Source: Haloechinothrix aidingensis (GTDB lineage: Bacteria; Actinomycetota; Actinomycetes; Mycobacteriales; Pseudonocardiaceae). From it: a stretch of 64,000 nt of DNA. Where the stretch lies: contig NZ_JACCKD010000001.1 of the NCBI RefSeq assembly GCF_013450155.1, forward strand, positions 434,001-498,000, given 5' to 3'. The notes under the pieces were generated by a model. It did not search any database, had not been told where the DNA came from, and was given only the letters and a program-made list of their open reading frames with translations. A program made the translations under genes and the position numbers. This document shows positions 50,950 through 57,802 of this stretch, in pieces (within the stretch, counting starts at the first letter, position 1; the number at the start of each line of letters is the position of its first letter).

Positions 50950-51801
50950 TCACGGTCGGTACCCCTCCGCGGTGATCGCCCCGTCGGTGCTGTAGAAGCC
51001 TTCGGCATCCACCGACGCGGCGAGCTGCTGGTACCCGCAGGTCCGGCCGTGCCGCCACATCAGCATGTCCTGCAGGTCGAGATGCGGCCTGTCGACGGGG
51101 TTCGCGTAGTTCATCGACAGCAGCAGGCCGCGCAGCCGTTCGATGAGCTCGGTCGGTGCCGTCGTGCCGACGGTGAGGTTGCCGAGGTCGTACGGCGCGG
51201 TCCGGGTCAGTACCCGCGTGCTCCTCGGCGGGAGCGTGTTCTGCCTGGTGAAGATCAGGTGGTTGAGGTCGATCACGGCGGCGGCGTCGACCGAGCCCGC
51301 GAGCAACGCGGCCGCGGCCGCACGCTCCCCCGCGTCGTCGTTCCCGTGCAGGCCGACCCCTTCGTCGAAATGCCGTACCGTGACGTTCTCCCCGGGAACC
51401 AGCCCCGACTCCCGCAGGAGCGCGCGGGGAAGGAGGCTTGCCTGCGGCGAGTCGACGGCACCGAGCCCGATGGTGTGCTCGGTCAGGTCGGTGATCTTCT
51501 CGTAGGGGGAGTCCCTCCTGACCAGGATGACCGAGGTCAGGTCCTGGTCCGAGTCCCGCATGACCAGTGGCCACGTCGAGCGGCCCGCGGCGTTGGCGAG
51601 CCGCTCGGTCCTGATCCATGCCAACGGGGAGTTCCACGCGACGTGCACGTTGCCCGCGACCAGCTCCTCGACCTGGAGCTCGTAGTGCGAGTAGAGCACG
51701 AAGTCGACGGGCAGCCCGCGTTCCCTGAGCCAGGTGCGCAGCCCCGACCAGACTGTGACCACCTTGGGATCGTGCGCGACCGCGCCGAGAACCAGCGTCA
51801 T
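50950..51801 (-). CDS. PhnD-like phosphate/phosphonate-type binding protein without signal peptide
   Basis: 283 residues of the PhnD-like periplasmic-binding fold: LVLGAVAHDPKVVTVWSGLRTWLRERGLPVDFVLYSHYELQVEELVAGNVHVAWNSPLAWIRTERL, then LTSVILVRRDSPYEKITDLTEHTIGLGAVDSPQASLLPRALL. There is no signal peptide or lipobox and no ABC permease or ATPase nearby, so it may be a cytosolic sensor or enzyme-like protein. ATG 51801 follows GAGGGAG. It is cotranscribed or co-regulated with the ArsR-rhodanese gene downstream. Confidence 0.78.
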   Translation of the reverse strand: MTLVLGAVAHDPKVVTVWSGLRTWLRERGLPVDFVLYSHYELQVEELVAGNVHVAWNSPLAWIRTERLANAAGRSTWPLVMRDSDQDLTSVILVRRDSPYEKITDLTEHTIGLGAVDSPQASLLPRALLRESGLVPGENVTVRHFDEGVGLHGNDDAGERAAAAALLAGSVDAAAVIDLNHLIFTRQNTLPPRSTRVLTRTAPYDLGNLTVGTTAPTELIERLRGLLLSMNYANPVDRPHLDLQDMLMWRHGRTCGYQQLAASVDAEGFYSTDGAITAEGYRP

Positions 51802-51960
51802 GTCATCACTCCCTCAGCAGGGCGGGAGATGTACGAGAGCGGGAATCTCGTTCGCGGCACTGCACTATTCTATGGGTAATTGGATAATACACACGGTAAC
51901 CGTTAACGGTGCGTATGTCCAGAACTACTGTCTGATAACCCGGTCGTGACGGTGCGGCAC
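51802..51960. promoter_or_regulatory. Promoter region of the PhnD-like gene with a perfect palindrome
   Basis: This AT-richer stretch before the island boundary contains a perfect 12-bp palindrome, ACCGTTAACGGT (51899-51910), about 100 bp upstream of the PhnD-like start. No gene is seen. The right end abuts the direct repeat at 51961. Confidence 0.45.
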
Positions 51961-52027
51961 TGACCCGCGGTCACCGCAGGGCGGCCGGTGGCAGGTCACG
52001 CTCACTTCCGAGGGGCCATCGATGCGG
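51961..52027. repeat. Left direct repeat: displaced 3' end of idi
   Basis: 64 of 67 bases match 59581-59647. Read on the minus strand it still encodes the Idi C-terminus PHRWPLGSERDLPPAALR plus the stop. All three differences from the right copy are synonymous (CGA/CGG, CCA/CCC, CCG/CCA), meaning both copies were once under selection as the end of a working gene. Upstream similarity to idi ends abruptly at 52027. Confidence 0.85.
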
Positions 52028-52090
52028 TGTGCGTGCGCGGCCATCCAGGGCACGTTTCCGACACGGACAGCCCGTGGACCTCACGCGGCG

Positions 52091-52333
52091 TCAGGCCTGG
52101 GCGAGATCATCGAATTCACCCGCCTGGCATCCTTTGATCCAAGCCGCGATCTCTGCTCGGGTGAACAACACCGTACTCGCTTGTGGGTGGTTGCTGTTGC
52201 GTACGGCAATCCTGCCGTCGTTGAGTGCGGCGACTTCCACGCACTGGCCTTGGTCATTGCTGAAGCTGGACTTGCGCCACGTGACGTTGTCCAACTTGTC
52301 CGCCGTGATCTGCGTACGCGGTAGGTCGGTCAT
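52091..52333 (-). CDS. DUF397 protein
   Basis: 80 residues with the DUF397 hallmark VTWRKSSFSNDQGQCVEVAAL and a C-terminal VLFTRAEIAAWIKGCQAGEFDDL. DUF397 proteins accompany Scr1/WhiJ-type XRE regulators throughout actinomycetes as developmental or toxin-antitoxin-like pairs. ATG 52333 overlaps the stop of the XRE gene (ATGA). Confidence 0.9.
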   Translation of the reverse strand: MTDLPRTQITADKLDNVTWRKSSFSNDQGQCVEVAALNDGRIAVRNSNHPQASTVLFTRAEIAAWIKGCQAGEFDDLAQA

Positions 52334-53199
52334 AGATACTCCTTCGCGACTTCACGAATCATTGTGACCGACTCGTCGGGACGAAGGGCATGGGCACATA
52401 AGTGCTCAAAGGCTACGGTGTGCGCCTTGATCTCGGCCGGCTCCTCCAGGTAGAAAGCGCCGGATCGGTGCTCGATGTAGACCACACCGGGGTCGGCCGG
52501 CCACGGAAAGTCCAAGATCGTGAACGGTCCCTGCATCCCCGGATGCGCCCCGTGGTGGAACGGAAGAACTTGCAGAGTGATCTTGGCTTGGTCGGCGGCG
52601 TCGGCGAGTTGGTTGAGCTGGTCACGCATGATGGCCCGGCTGCCCACCACTCGCCGCAAGGCTGCCTCATCGAGGACGACCCACAACCGGAGCGGATCAG
52701 GATCTCGGGTCAGCACAGCGCGGCGTGAGGTGCGGAACTCGACACGGCGGGCAATCTGTTCCTCGGTCAACTCCGCCGTTCCTCGTCGGACGATGGCGTG
52801 GGCGTAGTCTTCAGTCTGCAGGACACCGGTGATGAGTTGGGCGTCGTAGATCCGCAACTGTTCCGCGCCCTGTTCCAGACCGATGTACAGCGACAGCCAC
52901 TCGGGAATTGCGTCGGCGCCGTAGCGTTCCCACCAGCCCTTTTGTCGGGAGCTTTTCGCAGCTTCCAAGTAGGACGGCCAGCGGTCCTCGGGAACTTTGT
53001 ACAGCGGCAGCAGCACTTCGTCGAGGTCACGCAGCACGACCGGACGTTCCGCGTTTTCGAGGTAGGACACCTTTGTCACGGTGCAACGCAGCGCCTTGGC
53101 CACGTCCTTTTGCTCCAGACCTGCTTCCTTTCGAAGTCTGGTCAGTTCGAATGCCAACCAACGGCGCCACACAGTGGGACTCGTCGGCGTGTCCGTCAT
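52330..53199 (-). CDS. Scr1-family XRE helix-turn-helix regulator
   Basis: 289 residues. The N-terminal XRE domain (VWRRWLAFELTRLRKEAGLEQKDVAKALRCTVTKVSYLENAERPVVLRDLDEVLLPLYKVPE, about residues 9-70) is followed by the Scr1/DUF5753 domain: WWERYGADAIPEWLSLYIGLEQGAEQLRIYDAQLITGVLQTEDYAHAIVR ... LRLWVVLDEAALRRVVGS ... ITLQVLPFHHGAHPGMQGPFTILDFP. ATG 53199 follows GGGAGG. It is the only regulator in the island and may control the operon through the TTGGTA-type sites at 53319 and 54534 (inference). Confidence 0.9.
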   Translation of the reverse strand: MTDTPTSPTVWRRWLAFELTRLRKEAGLEQKDVAKALRCTVTKVSYLENAERPVVLRDLDEVLLPLYKVPEDRWPSYLEAAKSSRQKGWWERYGADAIPEWLSLYIGLEQGAEQLRIYDAQLITGVLQTEDYAHAIVRRGTAELTEEQIARRVEFRTSRRAVLTRDPDPLRLWVVLDEAALRRVVGSRAIMRDQLNQLADAADQAKITLQVLPFHHGAHPGMQGPFTILDFPWPADPGVVYIEHRSGAFYLEEPAEIKAHTVAFEHLCAHALRPDESVTMIREVAKEYL

Positions 53200-53318
53200 G
53201 CCTTGGCCTCCCATCGCGCGCATCCTGCCGCGTCGTACGGCAGCAGCGTGGTAATGCCCTATCAACTCAGCGTGACGCAAGAGTTCACGCCAAGATCACC
53301 CGATCAGTCTATCACGTT

Positions 53319-53346
53319 TTGGTAAGTAAAAATTTATACTTACCAA
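53319..53346. promoter_or_regulatory. Perfect inverted repeat in the island control region
   Basis: TTGGTAAGTA (53319-53328) and TACTTACCAA (53337-53346) are perfect 10-bp arms with an 8-bp A/T-only spacer. They lie between the XRE gene and the divergent gene at 53441. The half-site recurs with one change (TTGGTACGTA) directly in front of the PLP gene at 54534-54543. Confidence 0.65.
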
Positions 53347-53440
53347 TAACAACGACGCAATCGGCTACACCACAGCACACATGATCAACGAACCGTAACC
53401 CGTCGCAGGTCAGATCCAATGCTTGGGGATGGAGACAATC

Positions 53441-53932
53441 ATGGCCGCAGCAAGGACGTGGATGGACAAGGCGCCGTCCGACGCTGAACACGAGACACAG
53501 CCAGCAGCACCGAACGCGGACACTTCGAACGGCCAGGACGTGAATGAGCATCCGCTGGATGCGCTCGTGCCTGACCCGTCGGACAGGCCGCCGCTGTGTG
53601 GCGAGCCACGATTCACCGAGATCCTGGAAGGGATGGTCGCCGACGCAGCGCCGCGTGTATTCGCTGTGGTGCAAGAATACGGCGATCGGGTCGACGCTCG
53701 GATCGCCGCCTGGGGGATGGCCTTCGAGAGCCACAGTGAAGTCGTCTCAGTCGAACGCGGAATGCGAATGAGCCTACAAACCCCAGAGTGCGCCCGGCGC
53801 GGCTTCGCCTGGGGCAGTCACATTCATGCGCGCCTGGTGTGGTTCAACGCCGACGCCATCACGTCCGCCGAGGAAGACGAAGCCCCTGACGTAGCTGGGC
53901 CAATGCCGGAACAGAGTTTCGACGAAGGTTGA
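53441..53932 (+). CDS. Hypothetical island protein
   Basis: 163 residues. The acidic, Asn/Thr-rich N-terminus precedes PRFTEILEGMVADAAPRVFAVVQEYGDRVDARIAAWGMAFESHSEVVSVERGMRMSLQTPECARRGFAWGSHIHARLVWFN. I recognise no family; similar short proteins often flank XRE/DUF397 pairs in actinomycetes (recollection, not checked). ATG 53441 is chosen for GGAG upstream; an earlier in-frame TTG exists at 53423. It is convergent with the pseudo-deaminase (9 bp gap). Confidence 0.6.
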   Translation: MAAARTWMDKAPSDAEHETQPAAPNADTSNGQDVNEHPLDALVPDPSDRPPLCGEPRFTEILEGMVADAAPRVFAVVQEYGDRVDARIAAWGMAFESHSEVVSVERGMRMSLQTPECARRGFAWGSHIHARLVWFNADAITSAEEDEAPDVAGPMPEQSFDEG

Positions 53933-53941
53933 CGTCCAGCT

Positions 53942-54430
53942 CTAGAACGGTTGAGGCGTATCGAGATAGTCGTTGTACAGCGTGTCCGTCTCGCTTATCA
54001 GCACTTCGGGGGTGACCTCGACAAAGTGGTTGAGTCTGCGGTCGCGTACCACGTCCCACAGTGAGCAGATCGCCCCGTCGTATTTGTTCCACGAGCCGAT
54101 GACCAGGCGCGGCAATCGCGCGAGCACCAGAGCGCCTGCTGACATCGTGTTCGGTTCGAGCGTGGTCACCAAGGTGCAGCCGTCGAGACGCCACGTTCCC
54201 AAGGCATTGCCTGCCGCGCGGAGCGCAAGGATCTCCGCGCATGCTGTGGCGTCGTCGGTGCGGGCACGGTCGTTATGGGCGGCGGCGATCTCGTGGCCGT
54301 CACGGTCATAGACCACAGCTCCGACCGGAGGATCGTCCGCGCGTTGGCTGGGCAATGTGCGTGCGACCTGTAGCGCGCGGCGCATCCAGGGTTCGTATTC
54401 AACGGTCGGTCTGCGTCGCACCTTGGTCAT
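53942..54430 (-). CDS. TadA-like deaminase homologue lacking all zinc ligands
   Basis: 162 residues that align end to end with bacterial TadA: YEPWMRRALQVARTLPSQRADDPPVGAVVYDRDGHEIAAAHN, CAEILALRAAGNALGTWRLDGCTLVTTLEP, MSAGALVLARLPRLVIGS. The zinc site is gone. The HAE motif reads CAE (Cys64, with Glu66 kept) and PCxxC reads PNTMS (Asn94, Ser97). A catalytically dead or repurposed nucleoside/RNA-binding protein is the likely result. ATG 54430 is preferred; GTG 54448 is in frame. It diverges from the PLP operon across 117 bp, so it is probably part of the same system. Confidence 0.75.
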   Translation of the reverse strand: MTKVRRRPTVEYEPWMRRALQVARTLPSQRADDPPVGAVVYDRDGHEIAAAHNDRARTDDATACAEILALRAAGNALGTWRLDGCTLVTTLEPNTMSAGALVLARLPRLVIGSWNKYDGAICSLWDVVRDRRLNHFVEVTPEVLISETDTLYNDYLDTPQPF

Positions 54431-54533
54431 TGTGCCGATGTAGATCACGGACCATTGTTCCAGGGTGCTCGTGGTGCCACCCGTTCGGCGGGAGCGCAGC
54501 CGGTCTGCGCTGAGTAAACTTGATCATTTGTAC

Positions 54534-54543
54534 TTGGTACGTA
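54534..54543 (+). promoter_or_regulatory. Half-site shared with the island inverted repeat
   Basis: TTGGTACGTA differs at one base from the arm TTGGTAAGTA at 53319-53328. It ends 4 bp before the PLP-gene start codon, in a region with no clear ribosome binding site. A repressor bound here would block initiation of the biosynthetic operon. Confidence 0.45.
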
Positions 54544-54547
54544 AACG

Positions 54548-56095
54548 ATGGGGGTTGGTGTGGATTCTGGCCTTGGCGACGACACGGGGGCCAGCGACGC
54601 GAGTGACTTCTTCGAGGATACGGCGGGTTTTCTGCACCGAGTGATCGATCTCGGTCTACGCTTCAAGGCCCAATCGGACATCTTCAGTGACCGGATGCCG
54701 CCTGAGAAGATCCGCGATGTACTGGTGTCGGAACTTCCGGACGCGCCGAGTGGTCTGGATGCCGTTCTGTCGATGTTTGCACAGACGGTCCTACCGCTGT
54801 GTAAGAACGAAGCAAGCCCGCACTTCGTTGGGTTCGGAGACACCGGCGATGATCCGGCCGCACTCGCGGGCGGATTGCTGGCGCTGCTTACACAACAGAA
54901 CCTGATCAATCAGAGCTTCGATGCACCGAGTGCGACGTTTGTCGAAATGGTCGTGTTGCGCTGGTTGCGCGACCTGTTGGGCTACCACAATGCTCCGGTA
55001 TCGAACATCCAAACGGTCTGGGATGTCGGCGGTGTGATTACGCATGGTGGTACGACCAGCAATGCGGTGGCGATGATGCTCGCTCGCGAGCACAAGGCAC
55101 CCGGCACTATGCACGTGGGTGTAGTGAATCCGAACCAGTTCGGGATCATCGTGCCGCGGGGGATCGGGCACTACAGCGTCAAGAGCGCACTGACCTGGAT
55201 CGGGGTGGGCGACCAAGCCATCGAGGTCGATACCCACGCCTTCCGCTACGACCTCACGGCCTTGGAGCGAGCGCTGCACGAACATCGCGATCAGGTCATG
55301 TCCGTGGTCGCTTACGCAGGGGACAGCCGCACTCAGACCGTCGAGCACCTGCGTCGTGTCTATGAGATCGTTAGCACTGCCGATCCGCGAATCTGGCTTC
55401 ACGTGGATGCCTGTTGGGGCCTGGTGGCGGCCTTCAGCGACAAGTTTCGCTATCTCCTTGACGGGATAACCGAATTCGACAGCGTGACTGTCGACCCCCA
55501 CAAGGTCATGGCCGTGCCCTACAGCTTGAGCGCTCTGGTGGTCAGGCAACCCGCCAGCCTGCGCACGGTGTCGAGCTATTCGGACCTGATCATGCAGGAA
55601 GATTACGCCTTCGGGCAGGTTACTCCGTTCATCGGCACCAAGGGATGGTTGTCGTTGAAGCTGTGGATGATGATGCTATCCCACGGCCGCGCCGGACTTG
55701 CTGCACTGGCCGAGCATCGTGTGAGCAAGGCTCGGCGATTCGCTGCCTTACTGGACGAACATCCGCACATGCTGCGTATGCACGATCCCGACCTGTCGGC
55801 GGTCGCATTCGTGTACCTGCCAAGCAACGTGCGGCCCGAATCGACGGTGACCGAGCTGGAAATTGACTGGATCAACACTGTGAACCAGGGCATTCACGAC
55901 CGGATGCTTGCAGAAGGAAGCTGGTATCTCCATCAGTTCAGCCTTCCCGACGATCACGGAAGGCTGCGGGCGGGGGCTACGCTCTATCCCTTCCGGTTCA
56001 TGGCCAACAATCCGCGTACCGGAGAACATCACATGGCCGAAGTGATCGACTACGTGACCAAACTCGGCGGAAACCTCGAAGGAGAACTTCGGTGA
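54548..56095 (+). CDS. PLP-dependent group II decarboxylase-like enzyme
   Basis: 515 residues, fold-type I PLP enzyme of the group II amino acid decarboxylase/aromatic decarboxylase family. Landmarks are SPHFVGFGDTGDDPAALAGGLLALLTQQNLINQSFDAPSATFVEMVVLRWLRDLLGY, GVITHGGTTSNAVAMMLARE, WLHVDACWG (Asp287, pyridine nitrogen) and SVTVDPHKVMAVPYSLSALVV (Lys319, Schiff base). The usual GTT stretch after the third strand is replaced by AYAGDSRTQT, so substrate or reaction may differ. The start is ATG 54548; GTG 54560 is an alternative. It heads a four-gene overlapped operon. Confidence 0.82.
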   Translation: MGVGVDSGLGDDTGASDASDFFEDTAGFLHRVIDLGLRFKAQSDIFSDRMPPEKIRDVLVSELPDAPSGLDAVLSMFAQTVLPLCKNEASPHFVGFGDTGDDPAALAGGLLALLTQQNLINQSFDAPSATFVEMVVLRWLRDLLGYHNAPVSNIQTVWDVGGVITHGGTTSNAVAMMLAREHKAPGTMHVGVVNPNQFGIIVPRGIGHYSVKSALTWIGVGDQAIEVDTHAFRYDLTALERALHEHRDQVMSVVAYAGDSRTQTVEHLRRVYEIVSTADPRIWLHVDACWGLVAAFSDKFRYLLDGITEFDSVTVDPHKVMAVPYSLSALVVRQPASLRTVSSYSDLIMQEDYAFGQVTPFIGTKGWLSLKLWMMMLSHGRAGLAALAEHRVSKARRFAALLDEHPHMLRMHDPDLSAVAFVYLPSNVRPESTVTELEIDWINTVNQGIHDRMLAEGSWYLHQFSLPDDHGRLRAGATLYPFRFMANNPRTGEHHMAEVIDYVTKLGGNLEGELR

Positions 56096-57000
56096 CTGAT
56101 GTCAAGCAGTTTCGCTCGGTCTACGAAACCGGCGGCGTGTATGACCGTCGCTTGCTGGCCCACTACTACAACGGACGCGACGATCTCGACCTGATCAGCG
56201 CGTTGTTGACCGCCCACTACGGTCAGCCCGCGGGTGGCCTCAATGTTGTTGAATTCGGTTGCGGTACAGGACGCGCCACTGCTCGACTCGCGCCCTACGC
56301 GAGGCACTTGACCGTCTCTGACTCCAGCCCAATCATGATCGACGCCGTAGGCGAACGAAACGCGCAAGCCCGAACGATCTGTGCGAATACACGTGATGTT
56401 GTGGCGGAGTTGCTCGCCGACGGTCGCGCAGGCTCGTTTGATCTTGTCGGTGCGTTCTGGTCGCTGAGCTATCCGCTCGGCGAGTATTTCGAAACCATGA
56501 CCGCAGAGGGCATTCAACCGGCCACTGACGTTGCCGCCGCGCGCCGACACGCCAGTACCTTCGTTCGCGATATGACGCGTTTGCTTGCCCCCGGAGGGCA
56601 CCTGCTTGCGCTGTTCTTCGACTCCGACACCCCTGAACAGCAGTTAGTCACGCGCTTGTGGGAACGGATCGCGTCGTTTCCCGAGGAAGGCCGCAGCTAC
56701 ACGCGCAACGTCCTGCTGGCCGCACTTCGGGAAGCCGAGGGCGCCGGGGACGGGACTCTGGCCCACACGCGCCGTAGCGGCACCGCGTTCGCACCGGATA
56801 TCGACTCCGCGATCGCTTGGTTCAACGTTGTCCACCTCAAGAGCTTTCCCGCGTTGGTCAACGACCCCACCGTGCAGGAGGAGATTCGTAGTTTTGTCCG
56901 TCGCTACGAGCACCCCTCGGGAGAAGTCACGTTGCCGAGCGGCGTCCACGTGATCGATTTCCACGCCACCCGCCACCCAGCACACCACTTGCCGAGGTAG
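56092..57000 (+). CDS. Class I SAM-dependent methyltransferase
   Basis: 302 residues. Motif I is NVVEFGCGTGRATARLAPYARHLTVSDSSPIMIDAVGER (about residues 51-88). GSFDLVGAFWSLSYPLGEYFETM and DMTRLLAPGGHLLALFFDSD follow as the post-I and motif III regions. GTG 56092 overlaps the PLP-gene stop. It probably methylates the product of the decarboxylase or a later intermediate; the acceptor atom cannot be predicted. Confidence 0.85.
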   Translation: MTDVKQFRSVYETGGVYDRRLLAHYYNGRDDLDLISALLTAHYGQPAGGLNVVEFGCGTGRATARLAPYARHLTVSDSSPIMIDAVGERNAQARTICANTRDVVAELLADGRAGSFDLVGAFWSLSYPLGEYFETMTAEGIQPATDVAAARRHASTFVRDMTRLLAPGGHLLALFFDSDTPEQQLVTRLWERIASFPEEGRSYTRNVLLAALREAEGAGDGTLAHTRRSGTAFAPDIDSAIAWFNVVHLKSFPALVNDPTVQEEIRSFVRRYEHPSGEVTLPSGVHVIDFHATRHPAHHLPR

Positions 57001-57003
57001 TGC

Positions 57004-57802
57004 GTGGAGACCATTCAGGGCGCCGCGTTCGCCGCGGCCAGCGCGATACGCAGCAGGTTTGTCGGGGGCGCCGGGTACGGGCTGGCGTATGGATCACACC
57101 CCGCCGGTACAGGGACACAGCGATCAGATCTCGATATTGTCTTGATCGGCACAGCCTCTACCAGACGACGAGCTGTATCGACTCGTTGACGCCGTATGTT
57201 ACCTCCACCGTGTATGCGGCTTCGACCTAGACACCGAAGTCGACTACGCGGTCAAGGTGCACGTGAGCTTTGCCGATGTTGACTCAGCGGTACGTCTGCA
57301 ATGCTTCGACATTGACAGCCGTGGATGTATCACTGTGTCGCCGGTAATCGTCGAGCCATGGTTTCTCAACTCCCGCACCTTCGCCCACCGTCTCCTACTG
57401 AACGCGCTGACCAGTCCGCATGTGTTTCTCGGCGGCGATGCCGTCACCTATGAACGCCATCGCAAGCGTGCCGAACACGCGCTGGCAGTGCTGGCGGTGG
57501 CTCTGCTTGGCGGCGTGAACAGTTTCACGCTCGAGGAGGCCGTCGCCGCTGTCACGCACGGCCCTGAGCAGGCCAGCGGCGAAGACTTCCTGGGCTATAT
57601 AGGCAGCCGGCACCTGTATACGATTCTGCTTCGTGGCCTGTCCCGGCTCGCACGCCACGGCATCCTCCGCCGCCCCGGCCGTACCCGGTTCGAGCTTGAT
57701 CACGCCGCGTTCGAAGCTGTGATCCGGCTGCTTCGGCCTGCGCGCGGGCCGGGTGCTCCCGCCTGGGATAATGCTCGCCGAGAAGGAGGGTTTACTCAGT
57801 GA
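57004..57802 (+). pseudogene. Nucleotidyltransferase, interrupted by a +1 frameshift
   Basis: From GTG 57004, frame 1 encodes ETIQGAAFAAASAIRSRF, then GYGLAYGSHPAGTGTQRSDLDIVLIGTAS, a DNA-polymerase-beta-type nucleotidyltransferase site (GS...SDLD). At about 57160 coding potential moves to frame 2, which reads PDDELYRLVDAVCYLHRVCGFDLDTEVDYAVKVHVSF and continues to the stop at 57802 (C-terminal helical part EHALAVLAVALLGGVNSFTLEEAVAAV). Read together the two give a normal protein of about 266 residues with a third acidic segment (DTEVDYAV). The shift is a mutation, a sequencing error, or recoding; the frame-2 stop overlaps the ArgRS start, so the downstream half still looks selected. Confidence 0.7.

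Noticed and set aside
51899-51910. Palindrome ACCGTTAACGGT as the island integration core
   Set aside because: It lies 50 bp outside the direct repeat and has no counterpart at the right end; a regulatory role for the PhnD-like gene is more likely.
54548-56095. Assignment of the PLP enzyme as a glutamate or tyrosine decarboxylase
   Set aside because: The family fold and Lys319 are clear, but the substrate-determining region is unusual, so no specific substrate is claimed.
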